Part shown: positions 50,126-58,869 of the stretch, piece after piece
How the letters are laid out: each line of letters begins with the position of its first letter
How positions within the stretch are numbered: the stretch's first letter is position 1
IMG/VR virus record: IMGVR_UViG_3300017991_000085
Coordinates: 1 to 64,000 of that record
Length of the DNA: 64,000 nucleotides
DNA from: a virus
Strand: one strand, 5' to 3'
The notes under the pieces: model-generated
Seen by the model: the letters and a program-made list of their open reading frames with translations, nothing else
The model's database searches: none
Told to the model about the DNA's origin: nothing
Made by a program: the position numbers and the translations under genes

Positions 50126-50707
50126 CTATTCCTCCTCATTCTCTTCTAGGTCTTCTCGAGCCTTAATATCCTCATCGCTATCCCCTTCTCTCGCATGTTC
50201 ATTACAACTCACATAGAGCCATCCTTGGCCACGCAGGCTCCCATATTTACCGCATTCTTCGCACGTGTGATATGATACTCTCTCAGCGAGACTGATAAGA
50301 CTATGAATTCTACTATTACAAGCCTGAGTATAGAAGCGCAAACCCCCAAATTTCTCTTTTACCTGAGTAACTTCAAATACTCCCGAATCTGACCACATAA
50401 TCCAGCGAGCAATAGGCCCAAAGTCCGTTTTCCGATAAAGCCACTTTGGCTGATGTCTAAACATCAACCTATTCCACTTCCGAGCAAACCAACTTTTCAA
50501 AAGAGCCCGCCTGATTTTAAGCCAGGTGTGCCCACAATTTCTCTTGAGCTCGTCCTCGATAGCCAAACTGAGCATCCATAAGAGGTCAAACCAACCATCC
50601 CCACAACTGAAACCCCAACACATACAAGTCTGGCGCATGTCTTTGTAGTAGCCTCGATACAGGAGCGGAAAACGTTTAAGTAATTTTTTCGTATTCTCCT
50701 TATTCAT
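50126..50707 (-). CDS. Conserved phage protein with CxxC domain
   Basis: 193 residues. CWGFSCGDGWFDLLWMLSLAIE, QVKEKFGGLRFYTQACNSRIHSLISLAERVSYHTCEECGKYG and a C-terminal CNEH form a pattern (GDGW ... KEKFGxLRFY ... SxxxCExCG) seen in many phages of large genome size. Metal binding is likely; function unknown. AGGTGG ribosome site. Confidence 0.65.
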   Translation of the reverse strand: MNKENTKKLLKRFPLLYRGYYKDMRQTCMCWGFSCGDGWFDLLWMLSLAIEDELKRNCGHTWLKIRRALLKSWFARKWNRLMFRHQPKWLYRKTDFGPIARWIMWSDSGVFEVTQVKEKFGGLRFYTQACNSRIHSLISLAERVSYHTCEECGKYGSLRGQGWLYVSCNEHAREGDSDEDIKAREDLEENEEE

Positions 50708-50909
50708 ATTTAACCACCTCTCTACTATTGTTCCTTTTTAATAAATCATTTACATTAAGTTCAATTCTTATTTCAGGTTTAATCTCTTGACTGGGCTCTA
50801 AGTCGATATTTCTTATCGAATGATTGGTATTCTTCTTAGTGCTCAATATTCTGTCTTGTCCATAAACCGGGCCAAACACAATCATAAATATTATAATCAT
50901 CCAAATCAA
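50700..50909 (-). CDS. Small exported protein
   Basis: 69 residues, TTG start with GGAGG 7 bases upstream and a TTGA overlap. Signal peptide IWMIIIFMIVFGPVYGQ, then a short polar mature region. Periplasmic location expected; unknown function. Confidence 0.55.
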   Translation of the reverse strand: MIWMIIIFMIVFGPVYGQDRILSTKKNTNHSIRNIDLEPSQEIKPEIRIELNVNDLLKRNNSREVVKYE

Positions 50910-51190
50910 TCTAAATCCTCCAGAAAACGATCTAAATTCTCCTGTTCTTGTTCAGATGTAAGATCTTTGAATCCGTGCTTTTTCCTAATCTTCTTGGCAG
51001 AAATCTTCTTAACCTTTCCTCTCTTAGGCTGCCAAGGCTCGGAGACCCTTGTTCCAGTACTATCAACAAAAACCGGACCACATCCTTCACATAAAGCAGC
51101 CACTTTCTCTCCATCTTTGCACAGGCCGGTCAGATCCCCAAAATCTTGACCAAAAAGCTTGATTGAGCACTGTTTACAAAAATCTGCCAT
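50906..51190 (-). CDS. Zinc-ribbon protein
   Basis: 94 residues from ATG 51190 (GAAAGG upstream; longer reading begins earlier). FCKQCSIKLFGQDFGDLTGLCKD ... ALCEGCGPVFVDSTGTR has CxxC pairs around a Gly-rich loop; the C-terminus is basic then acidic. Common small phage zinc protein layout, function unknown. Confidence 0.6.
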   Translation of the reverse strand: MADFCKQCSIKLFGQDFGDLTGLCKDGEKVAALCEGCGPVFVDSTGTRVSEPWQPKRGKVKKISAKKIRKKHGFKDLTSEQEQENLDRFLEDLD

Positions 51191-51191
51191 T

Positions 51192-51419
51192 TTACCTTTC
51201 AATTGGAACAATATCTTGTCTCTCTGCTATAACAATCTCTTCTAGTGCATCCATTGCCTCATTTGCCTCATCTATCTTCCCGCGCACTCTCAGCGACTGA
51301 ATAGTTGTTAAATATCGCTTTCTGAGTCGATCGTGGTGTTGCATAGCCTCTGTTCTAGTGTTGAACTCCTTCTCGTCTACTCTTTCCTCGTTTGACTGCC
51401 TGACTAAAAAGTATTTCAT
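51192..51419 (-). CDS. Small hypothetical protein
   Basis: 75 residues, GAGGG ribosome site. KYFLVRQSNEERVDEKEFNTRTEAMQHHDRLRKRYLTTIQSL: beta strand plus helices; no family recognised. Confidence 0.6.
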   Translation of the reverse strand: MKYFLVRQSNEERVDEKEFNTRTEAMQHHDRLRKRYLTTIQSLRVRGKIDEANEAMDALEEIVIAERQDIVPIER

Positions 51420-51538
51420 TTAACCCTCTTTGGCCATTTGCCTACCATACCTCCAAAAATGTATGGAGCAAATCGCCCTAAACTAATTTCCCAATATTCA
51501 CAAAAATCCCAAATTTGCTTAAATACCCAACGAATCAT
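51416..51538 (-). CDS. Very small conserved-looking protein
   Basis: 40 residues, found by reading the gap after the HAD gene. RWVFKQIWDFCEYWEISLGRFAPYIFGGMVGKWPKRV, rich in Trp and aromatic residues, with an ATGA overlap into the 51192 gene. Very short proteins of this W..FCEYWEI.LGR.AP..FG.M.G type occur in other phages; peripheral membrane association is plausible. Confidence 0.6.
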   Translation of the reverse strand: MIRWVFKQIWDFCEYWEISLGRFAPYIFGGMVGKWPKRVK

Positions 51539-52091
51539 AATACTTCTTACCTGTAAAATATTCTACAATTATGTGCACATCTCCAAGCTGAAGACCATGC
51601 AAGGGATTTGTTTTATGCAAATGATCCATGTACGGCTCCATATCGGAGTAGTCGTCTAAAATTACAAACTTTGATGGATGCCCATTCTTCTTAATCCATT
51701 CATCAATCTCTGCCCCTCTCTCATGACGAGGTTCTGATATCCTAGATGGACACAACGTAGGAGTTACCCCTTTGATTCTCTTATAATAGTCTCCTTTGAG
51801 CCAATCTTTGAACATAGTTTGAAGCTCTTTTAAGTTCTTCCAATTGCGCCAGGCACTTGAAATAACAATCACAACATCTGGACATTTTTTAAGAATTTGA
51901 ATAAGGTTGCCGAGAGCAATTGGACAGGGACGTTGGTCCCAACTAGGAGGGATCGGATAATAAAGATTTCGATACATTACCTCACTCTGATATGAGTTCA
52001 GCACCCCATCAATATCAAGAAAAAGAACCTGGCGGTACTTTGGAATACTTGAGGTAAATTTTGTAGACTTGTTTGTATTTCTTTTTACCAT
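51519..52091 (-). CDS. HAD-family phosphatase
   Basis: 190 residues. VLFLDIDGVLNSY (nucleophile Asp), VVIVISSAWR, RGAEIDEWIKKNGHPSKFVILDDYSDM (late Asp) are the motifs of the HAD domain found in phage and Swiss-army-knife RNA-repair proteins. Substrate may be nucleotide or RNA 3' phosphate. The ATG at 52091 lacks a ribosome site and overlaps the 52015 gene by 77 bases, so the true start or a frame change upstream remains open. Confidence 0.75.
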   Translation of the reverse strand: MVKRNTNKSTKFTSSIPKYRQVLFLDIDGVLNSYQSEVMYRNLYYPIPPSWDQRPCPIALGNLIQILKKCPDVVIVISSAWRNWKNLKELQTMFKDWLKGDYYKRIKGVTPTLCPSRISEPRHERGAEIDEWIKKNGHPSKFVILDDYSDMEPYMDHLHKTNPLHGLQLGDVHIIVEYFTGKKYYDSLGI

Positions 52092-52284
52092 CGTAATCTA
52101 AATCCCAATAAAATGGGTCTCCATTTTTACTCATTTCAAACTCTAAACCCCAACATGTATACATACACTCTTTTGGACCAATCATTTGAGCCGCTTTCTC
52201 ATGCTCCTCAAGGGAGTCATCTAAAATATAGCAACCTCTATAATTATACTTCTTGTATAGTTTTTCCCAAAACTCCCTACTCAC
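52015..52284 (-). CDS. Hypothetical protein upstream of the HAD gene
   Basis: 89 residues, GTG start with GGAGATAAGGA. REFWEKLYKKYNYRGCYILDDSLEEHEKAAQMIG ... WDLDYDGKKKYKQVYKIYL. Long overlap with the HAD ORF is unusual and may hide a one-base error. Not recognised. Confidence 0.55.
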   Translation of the reverse strand: MSREFWEKLYKKYNYRGCYILDDSLEEHEKAAQMIGPKECMYTCWGLEFEMSKNGDPFYWDLDYDGKKKYKQVYKIYLKYSKVPPGSFS

Positions 52285-52585
52285 TCCTTATCTCCTCTGC
52301 CTCTGCAACTAGCTTTTGTCTTCTTTCTTCAAGTTTTTTGACGAGTTCATTGGCCTGTCTAACATAATCTTTTGCGTCTTTGATATCAATATCGCATTGC
52401 AAAATTTGACGCATTTTTATGGCATGCTCCTTATTAACTGCTCCTGGGGTATCTTTCACCAGACATTCCTCGCATACCCAACACCTATAAACTTCCTCGC
52501 CCGTCATAAACTTATATGTTCGAAACCCACTTCTTCCTATCGTTATCTCTTCGTTACATGAGCTACAAATAAAACCCACTTCCAT
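52277..52585 (-). CDS. Zinc-binding protein with helical tail
   Basis: 102 residues, GGAGG ribosome site. FICSSCNEEITIGRSGF ... EVYRCWVCEECLV has two CxxC pairs; C-terminal coiled coil (DYVRQANELVKKLEERRQKLVAEAEEI). First accessory gene after the capsid-gene hairpin. TGTATAAT in the gap at about 52603-52610 may start transcription, but a good -35 is lacking. Confidence 0.6.
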   Translation of the reverse strand: MEVGFICSSCNEEITIGRSGFRTYKFMTGEEVYRCWVCEECLVKDTPGAVNKEHAIKMRQILQCDIDIKDAKDYVRQANELVKKLEERRQKLVAEAEEIRSE

Positions 52586-52610
52586 TTCTATCCTCCGTAC
52601 TTATTATACA

Positions 52611-52648
52611 GGGAAAGGGATTAGTCTTTTTACAACTAACCCCTTCCC
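52611..52648 (-). terminator. Strong hairpin downstream of the major capsid gene
   Basis: GGGAAGGGGTTAGT / ACTAATCCCTTTCCC with a nine-base loop and one bulge, 33 bases after the capsid stop. There is no T-run, but the stem of about 14 pairs is long enough to pause or protect the capsid message. TGTATAAT follows it, so it may be both a partial terminator and next to a promoter for the accessory genes. Confidence 0.55.
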
Positions 52649-52680
52649 GTCTATATGAATCTGTAATTAGATTCTAGATC

Positions 52681-54147
52681 TTATGAACGCCCAATGTTCT
52701 TCACGATACAATTCTTGCGAGGTGTATACATATGAAGAGCACCGTACATCAGCTGCATCCATCGATAGTTCGTACCAAGCAATGCAAGGTCGATCTTCAT
52801 CATGGTAAGAAGCTGTTTGAACGCAAAGTTGTCCTCGTTTACCTGCATGAGGTAAGCTTTGGACAAACCAGGCATACTAGCGTTGAAGTCAATATCCAAA
52901 TCACGGAAGTCACCGTCACCAGCGTGGAAGTTTGCAGGCTTCACGCGGCCGATAAACTCATGATTGCTCGACCCAGCCTTGGGTGAGCGGAAGATATTGA
53001 AATACTGAACACCACTCGGATTCGAACCCGGGAGAATATCCAGCACGACTTTGTCGCCAGCGGCCACGGTAACTGCCTTAGCAGCGCTTGCCAACGTTTC
53101 ACCGTCGGAATACACTGCTGAACACTTATACTCGTAAGCGCCAACGTCAACAGCCGCAAACTGAGAACTACCAGAAGCCGGGCTGTTGTCGCCTGAGTTC
53201 GCATCCTGAAGGGTAGGGGCCGATTCAGCTGAAACGGCCGCAGCCAACGGAATACGACGAGGACGCTGGAACACGCCAGACTTAAGGTTGAAAGTACCAG
53301 AACCGGAAACGAACTGCTTCACAACGTAACCAGCTTTTCCTTCCATACCGAGCGTATTGATGCGCTCCTTGGCATAGAAAGCACGACTGAAGTCACTGTG
53401 GGCTTTCGTATCCATATACATATCCGTGCACATACCGAAATTGTTGGCCTGAACGAGGGCTGCCTCTTCGAGGATTTCCTCATCCAAAACCTCTCCACTC
53501 TGGAGATCATTTCGTTTGTCGAGGATGATGGTATCTGCGCCACTCAGCACATTGTAACCATCAAAGGCCTGAGCTTTAAACTCAGCCTGGCTCTCTTTGT
53601 CGCCAATCTGCTTATCAATACCGTCGAATTCGAGGCCATTGATTGAACTGTCGGCTGAAAAGAGGGCTCGCTCGAGCTGGGCCAGAATCCAAAGAGCACC
53701 ATTCTTGATCTCTCTCTGAACGATCGGACCATGAGCTTGCCTAACCAGCATAACGTCGTGGTTAATCTGTTTCTGAACGCCCATGTACTTGATCTGCACC
53801 ACGTTTCGGTCATAACCGGAATCCGCAGTTGCTGGAGCCGAGGCCATTGTGAAAAATGGAGGAATCTGGGCGCCATAACTGTTGTTCGTATTCGCTTGTT
53901 CAACCGTGTTGTATGCAGGAGTCTTCGGAATATCATTCCAAAGAAGCAGGTGCTTTTGTTCGTGGGTCACCACTCGGAGGGTCTTATCCAAAGATTCGAC
54001 CTGGAGAGCGGGAGCACCTGTAAAATCACCCGGAAGAGTATCCGAATAATTTTGGCTTGCAAAGCTGAGGGCTTTGCTGATTTCTTCAAGAAGCTGGGGA
54101 GCATCAGCTCCAAAACCAGTCAATGAAGAAGGATTGCTATTTTGCAT
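52681..54147 (-). CDS. Major capsid protein
   Basis: 488 residues, GGGAG ribosome site. Early segment ESLDKTLRVVTHEQKHLLLWNDIPKTPAYNTVEQANTNNSYG resembles major capsid proteins of large phages such as SPO1-type; VQIKYMGVQKQINHDVMLVRQAHGPIVQREIKNGALWILAQLERALFSAD and a C-terminal DFRDLDIDFNASMPGLSKAYLMQVNEDNFAFKQLLTMMKIDLALLG fit HK97-fold capsids. Residues about 320-420 (YEYKCSAVYSDGETLASAAKAVTVAAGDKV) look like an inserted Ig-like domain. Residues 25-53 are shared with the 54800 protein. Confidence 0.85.
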   Translation of the reverse strand: MQNSNPSSLTGFGADAPQLLEEISKALSFASQNYSDTLPGDFTGAPALQVESLDKTLRVVTHEQKHLLLWNDIPKTPAYNTVEQANTNNSYGAQIPPFFTMASAPATADSGYDRNVVQIKYMGVQKQINHDVMLVRQAHGPIVQREIKNGALWILAQLERALFSADSSINGLEFDGIDKQIGDKESQAEFKAQAFDGYNVLSGADTIILDKRNDLQSGEVLDEEILEEAALVQANNFGMCTDMYMDTKAHSDFSRAFYAKERINTLGMEGKAGYVVKQFVSGSGTFNLKSGVFQRPRRIPLAAAVSAESAPTLQDANSGDNSPASGSSQFAAVDVGAYEYKCSAVYSDGETLASAAKAVTVAAGDKVVLDILPGSNPSGVQYFNIFRSPKAGSSNHEFIGRVKPANFHAGDGDFRDLDIDFNASMPGLSKAYLMQVNEDNFAFKQLLTMMKIDLALLGTNYRWMQLMYGALHMYTPRKNCIVKNIGRS

Positions 54148-54162
54148 TGATTAATACTCCCT

Positions 54163-54783
54163 TTACTTTAACTCTTTAATTGCCTGTTCAACAACTTCTC
54201 GATCCTTGGCATCAAGAATCTGAGACGTTGCCTCATAACCACTCAGTGAGGCGCCGGAAATCTTTCCAGCTTTCCAAAGCTCTTCCATTGTATCAAGAAC
54301 CTGGGACTTAGAAATTTTCTTTGGTCCCTCATTCTCAGAAGCCGTATGAAATGACTTTTTAACTTCGTTCACCTTGTCAACCGACTGACGACCGGTCTTA
54401 GGAGCGCGAAGGGCTTTAGTCAACTCATTAACAGCTTCTCGGAGATCTTTGATTTCCTCTTGGACGACGCTCTGAATCGACTTCTTGAATTCCTCTTCTT
54501 TCTTAGCCGACTCTTCTTTTGCCTTCTGCTCTTTTGCAGCTTTCAGCAACTGAAGATCTTCAGCTGTAATCTCGATGGATTCAGGAGTCTCTTCATCTTC
54601 TGAGCCTTCTTCTGACTTCTCAACCTGCTCATCGCCAGTCTCGTCATCAGTAGAATCGGCTTCAGCCACCTCTTCGTCCTTGAGGTACTCATCGATAAGA
54701 TCATCGATGGACTTCTCAAGCTCTTCGTCAGTAACAGTTTCGCTGTCCTGCTCTTCAAGCTTGGTCTTCTCAAGATCAGACAT
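54163..54783 (-). CDS. Acidic head scaffold-like protein
   Basis: 206 residues from the second ATG (54783), 10 bases after GGAG; an ATG 9 bases earlier is too close to the site. Very acidic first half (ELEKSIDDLIDEYLKDEEVAEADS), a coiled coil (AKKEEEFKKSIQSVVQEEIKDLREAVNELTKAL), then a basic C-terminus. Placement just before the capsid gene and composition fit a scaffolding protein. Confidence 0.7.
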   Translation of the reverse strand: MSDLEKTKLEEQDSETVTDEELEKSIDDLIDEYLKDEEVAEADSTDDETGDEQVEKSEEGSEDEETPESIEITAEDLQLLKAAKEQKAKEESAKKEEEFKKSIQSVVQEEIKDLREAVNELTKALRAPKTGRQSVDKVNEVKKSFHTASENEGPKKISKSQVLDTMEELWKAGKISGASLSGYEATSQILDAKDREVVEQAIKELK

Positions 54784-54799
54784 TTTCACCATTCTCCTT

Positions 54800-55633
54800 T
54801 TATTGTTTGTTATCGGACTCAGATGTTGTATCTGAATCCCCCTGTAGAAGTTTCTTTTGCCACTTTTCCGTTGTAATCTCGATTATCGTTTGATAATCGG
54901 TTTCTGGAAACCTTTCTTTAACCTCCTTTAATATTGCTTTAAAGATTTGCTTACGTTTCTGTCTAGATATGTCATCATTTGCACTAAGTAAATCACAGCC
55001 TTTAATTTTGTTTTTGCCTTTACCGGGCCCCATCCCACGCCCACTAGAGCCCTGAACTGAACCTTTTCCATCTCTCTGGAATACTAACTTCTTCTTCCCT
55101 TCTTTAGTTGTCTCTACCTCGAACTGTCTATTCTTATCTTTCGGATCTTTGACAACAATAGCACCCTTCTTAATCCCTTCCTTTTTAGCCTTATCTTCCA
55201 TTGTCTTGAGACGAGTATAATAATCCGAAATTTCTGCTAAGTGATCTTTTGCAATTTCTTTAGCCTTGGTTTTATCCTTTGTATGCTCCATCTCAACTTT
55301 AATACCCATAGCTAACTGCTTTGGGTCAAAATCACTATCGGGCCTTCCAGCTGCCTTTCCTCCAGGGATTTTCTCAGCCTTGGCTAGATTTGATAAAAGC
55401 TTTTCGTCTTCTTTAATTACCTGCTCAACGTCCGACTTCTCTACATTTTCGCCCTTATGTTTCTGTTTGCGCTTTTTCTTCTTCTTTCTAGCAAGGCTCT
55501 CTGTTGTTGTTACCACAGCCCCACTCATGTCTCCTGGCAACGTATTGGCATAACTAGGACCGCCCGCACCAATAGTGAGCGCTTTTTTAAATACTCTAAG
55601 GAGCTGTTCTAGTTTTGTCTTTTCAATTTTCAT
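54800..55633 (-). CDS. Head protein sharing a capsid N-terminal segment
   Basis: 277 residues. Residues 18-48 (ALTIGAGGPSYANTLPGDMSGAVVTTTESL) align with residues 26-53 of the major capsid protein (ALSFASQNYSDTLPGDFTGAPALQVESL). A strongly basic patch KKKKKRKQKHK follows, then a charged helical region and a Gly-rich GSVQGSSGRGMGPGKGKNK. Could be an internal head protein or a processed targeting peptide carrier. Confidence 0.6.
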   Translation of the reverse strand: MKIEKTKLEQLLRVFKKALTIGAGGPSYANTLPGDMSGAVVTTTESLARKKKKKRKQKHKGENVEKSDVEQVIKEDEKLLSNLAKAEKIPGGKAAGRPDSDFDPKQLAMGIKVEMEHTKDKTKAKEIAKDHLAEISDYYTRLKTMEDKAKKEGIKKGAIVVKDPKDKNRQFEVETTKEGKKKLVFQRDGKGSVQGSSGRGMGPGKGKNKIKGCDLLSANDDISRQKRKQIFKAILKEVKERFPETDYQTIIEITTEKWQKKLLQGDSDTTSESDNKQ

Positions 55634-56850
55634 TAGTATTTAGATTTCATTTGCTCTTTTTCTGTTTTTTTTCCAATCTTAGCTACAAAAGCCTGATTGC
55701 GTTTCTCTTTTAGCTCTTTCATACGTTCCCCGAACTTCTTATCGGCCTCTTCTCCTTCTTTCCTTTTCGCTGTGACCTTACCTACGGCTGCTTGATTGCG
55801 TTTTTCTTTACGGGCTTTCATACGTTCGGCGAACTTCTTATCCCAATCTTCGCTCTCTTTTCGCTTTGAAGTAATCTTACCTAAAGCAGCCTGATTGCGA
55901 GACTCTTTTCCCGACTCATAAATTGGCTTACCGCTCTTTGTGCGACCAACAATTCTGCCACCTTTTGAGCCCTCTCCGCCAGCCTTCTTCAGTTTTGACT
56001 GTTTACGGGCTCTAAGCTCAGTCAACACCGCCCGCTTCGTGGTATCATCGAGCCCTCGAAGCACTTCATTTACTTTTGCTCCCGGGCTTATGATCTTATC
56101 AACAAGTTTACTAACGTCGCCATCTGTCTTCTTCATGCTCTTGCGATTTGTTGTTCCTCCAATCGATGCCCGACATACTGCATAAGGATTAACGCCTGGG
56201 CTCTCCTTTTTAACCTCTTTTACACAACGCTTTTCTTTTGGCGTACAACCCTTATTGAGATACTTTCTTGCCACATTAAGGATCTTCTCAAGCTTATCTT
56301 TATCAATCTCAACATATTCATCTTCGCCATCGTCAGTTGATTTACGCATACATTTCTTTGCGTCTTTTTGACCTTCTTTCAAGAGTTTTTCTTTTCCATC
56401 TTTTCCTTCGCCCATAAAGCTCTTTTTATCTTTTGAAAGCTTTTTGTGCTCTTTCTCAATAGCCGAAACTCTATCACTTAATGAACGCATTTCCTTATGC
56501 TCTTTTTTCTCCTCGCCCTTCGACTCTCCTCCGTCTTTTTTCAATGGCATAAGCTTTGTCTCGCTTTCTTTTGTCGATGGCTTCTTAGGCTTCTGTTTCT
56601 TCGGCTCTAGCTCATCTGATCCGGCTTCTTCGGCAGCTTTCTTATGCCCAACCTGATCAGTAGCTCGGGAGTCGTGGGGGTGGTGTTCATAGCGAGGCTT
56701 TGAATTAATCTCATCAATGTTCTTCGGACGATCTCCTGGAATCATCGCTTTCTTCTCGTCCTCGTGCCAATAAACATAATTACCGGGTGTACCGGTTCGC
56801 TTGGCATATTTCAACTTAGACTGTGATTTATCTTTTTCTTTATCTGTCAT
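55633..56850 (-). CDS. Highly charged head-module protein with three tandem repeats
   Basis: 405 residues, GAGGA ribosome site. KRTGTPGNYVYWHEDE at the start; SPGVNPYAVCRASIG (a motif common in phage head proteins) near 218; GGRIVGRTKSGKPIYESG near 300; then three C-terminal repeats of RNQAxxxKIxxKRKExExxDKKFxERMKxxKEK. Possibly a scaffold-like or internal protein, substrate of the prohead protease. TAATG to the 54800 gene. Confidence 0.6.
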   Translation of the reverse strand: MTDKEKDKSQSKLKYAKRTGTPGNYVYWHEDEKKAMIPGDRPKNIDEINSKPRYEHHPHDSRATDQVGHKKAAEEAGSDELEPKKQKPKKPSTKESETKLMPLKKDGGESKGEEKKEHKEMRSLSDRVSAIEKEHKKLSKDKKSFMGEGKDGKEKLLKEGQKDAKKCMRKSTDDGEDEYVEIDKDKLEKILNVARKYLNKGCTPKEKRCVKEVKKESPGVNPYAVCRASIGGTTNRKSMKKTDGDVSKLVDKIISPGAKVNEVLRGLDDTTKRAVLTELRARKQSKLKKAGGEGSKGGRIVGRTKSGKPIYESGKESRNQAALGKITSKRKESEDWDKKFAERMKARKEKRNQAAVGKVTAKRKEGEEADKKFGERMKELKEKRNQAFVAKIGKKTEKEQMKSKY

Positions 56851-56867
56851 TGTTTAATCCTCTACGG

Positions 56868-58823
56868 CTATTTCTTTCTGGCTTTTTCAATTTCCGCCTT
56901 TTTTAAGCTATGCTTAGCGTCCCAACGCCTAAGAAATTCCTTCTCACTGATGTTATACTTTGTTGGGTTCTTTTTCTTTGCCTCTTGAAACATCTTAAGA
57001 GCAACGCCACGATTACTAGCTATTCTCCCAGGCCCGCGATCGGCAAATGCCTGTCTTTGGATAGCTCTTGCTGACGTCCCTGGACCGGGCTTACGGCCGC
57101 TTCCAGGGCCCCCCTTTTCAAAAAGCTTGGCTCGCTGTTTCTTTTTCTCCTGTTCTTTCTTCCAGCTTTCTCCGGCTCTATATTCAGAAATCTTTTGTTT
57201 AGATTCTATTGCTCTATCAACCTTCTTTCCTTGATCTCGCGCTTGATTAAAATGACTGGTAGCTTTAACATTTTTTCCTTCTGCGACTGCACTGTGGAAA
57301 TCGGCTAGATGCTCGTGATATTTTGCTTTCTCTTTAGCAATCCCGCTACCAGAAACAGGAGCTCCTCCCTCAGTGCGACTTGGCTTAGATCTCTTCTCAG
57401 CTGCTTCTGCTTCCTTTCTGTGAGCGGCAGCAGCGTCTTTATGATCCTCTTTCGACCAATCATGATGATAGCCTACTGTATACCCGCTGTGACCTTTACC
57501 GTGTGAGGAATAAATAGGTTTGCCCGACTTCGTTCTTCCTATTACTTTTCCGCCTCTGGAGCCTTCTCCTGCTGCTTTATCGAGAGCTTCCGAAATCGCT
57601 TCAACGATTACGCTTTTAATGAAATGCTTCCTATCTTCTTTACGCGTAACAATTTTGGGCTTGAAATCTTCGCCAGGCTGGGCTTGATGATATTCAACGC
57701 GAGAAACATGTTCTTGATATGGAATGTGTAAGCTATTAACTGCTTCTTTAAAACGATTTAAGTGCCCGGGAGTATGAAATGAGTCTCCATGCTCACTAAT
57801 TATCTTTCCATGCTCATCTAAAAGTTTTTGAATTTTCTTGTACGTCTCGTTAGCATGGCTTTCGACAGCATCTCTACCTGGAGCATTATGTTCGCCCGCT
57901 CCTCGCTTTTTTCTTGGAGCCTTATCTTTTGCTCCCATGCGACGGGCCTTTTCGAGGACACTTAAAAGGGTCATTAAATTACTTTTTTTGACTCTTACTG
58001 CGCCCGGTGAAGGGGCGGAGGAGGCGACATCCCCTATCACCGGTTGACTAGCCACTGAAGGACTAGCCAGGGAAGAATCTTCATCTGTATATCCTAAAAG
58101 CTCGCCATCCTCCGACTTAGCAAGGGTTGGATTATCGTCGTAAGTAGAAAGCTCTACTGCTTCACTGTCCTTTTTCTTTTTCTTCTTTTCGCCATCCTGA
58201 ATTTTATCTGCCTGACTTGCGCCTTCGGCCTGAATCTTTTCTACCTCACCCTCTCCCACACTTTCAAGAATACAGGCCTTATCAATTTCTTCAATAGTAT
58301 CTGAGCACTCATTAACTTCAAACCTCTCAACAGATAAAGATTTGGCAATCTCTGCATAAGTGCTTGTATTGACTGGATCAAGTGTTAAGGCGACTTTCTC
58401 CACTCTCGCCCTTGCAATAACGCTCTTATCAATATCGTCTCGTTTAACAATCTTTCCCTCAATTGACATTTGCACTCTGTTCTTATCTGCTTTCTTCAAC
58501 GAGCGCATAATGTTATAGAAGGCCTGAGCGCGGGGTTGGTGCTTAAAAAGATAGCCCTCAACATACAACCCGTTCATTGTGTTTTGGGCATAATCGATCT
58601 TACCGAGAACATTTTCTGGGCCCTTTTGATGGTCGTTATTAAAAAGTCCTTTTCCGTTTTTCAACGGACCAATATCGAGCCCCGACTGCTGAACCACTTC
58701 ACCTTGTAAATCCTTATCACCTGTGGAAGCAATTCCTTTAATGCGCCATTCGTCTTCGTTCTCGCCTTTGGCGAGCTCGACGGGCACAAAAAATTTGAAG
58801 GTGTCTTGGTCGCTTTTCCCCAT
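56868..58823 (-). CDS. Prohead protease with long C-terminal extension
   Basis: 651 residues, ATG with GGAG. Residues 10-160 are a phage S78-type prohead protease: FNNDHQKGPENVLG (His65), NRVQMSIEGKI (Ser120) and KVALTLDPVN. The remaining about 490 residues are disordered, Ser/Lys-rich and contain GRTKSGKPIY (about 425) and FEKGGPGSGRKPGPG (about 575), motifs that recur in phage head proteins. It cuts scaffold and capsid N-termini during maturation. A class-2 promoter lies directly upstream. Confidence 0.85.
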   Translation of the reverse strand: MGKSDQDTFKFFVPVELAKGENEDEWRIKGIASTGDKDLQGEVVQQSGLDIGPLKNGKGLFNNDHQKGPENVLGKIDYAQNTMNGLYVEGYLFKHQPRAQAFYNIMRSLKKADKNRVQMSIEGKIVKRDDIDKSVIARARVEKVALTLDPVNTSTYAEIAKSLSVERFEVNECSDTIEEIDKACILESVGEGEVEKIQAEGASQADKIQDGEKKKKKKDSEAVELSTYDDNPTLAKSEDGELLGYTDEDSSLASPSVASQPVIGDVASSAPSPGAVRVKKSNLMTLLSVLEKARRMGAKDKAPRKKRGAGEHNAPGRDAVESHANETYKKIQKLLDEHGKIISEHGDSFHTPGHLNRFKEAVNSLHIPYQEHVSRVEYHQAQPGEDFKPKIVTRKEDRKHFIKSVIVEAISEALDKAAGEGSRGGKVIGRTKSGKPIYSSHGKGHSGYTVGYHHDWSKEDHKDAAAAHRKEAEAAEKRSKPSRTEGGAPVSGSGIAKEKAKYHEHLADFHSAVAEGKNVKATSHFNQARDQGKKVDRAIESKQKISEYRAGESWKKEQEKKKQRAKLFEKGGPGSGRKPGPGTSARAIQRQAFADRGPGRIASNRGVALKMFQEAKKKNPTKYNISEKEFLRRWDAKHSLKKAEIEKARKK

Positions 58824-58869
58824 CGTTTCTCCAGATTTATGAACGGATTTGTAGAGTGGTCAATATTTA

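Noticed and set aside
53020-53060. GGATTCGAACCC sequence resembling a tRNA T-arm
   Set aside because: It lies inside the major capsid coding sequence (PGSNPSG) and no acceptor or anticodon arms pair around it.
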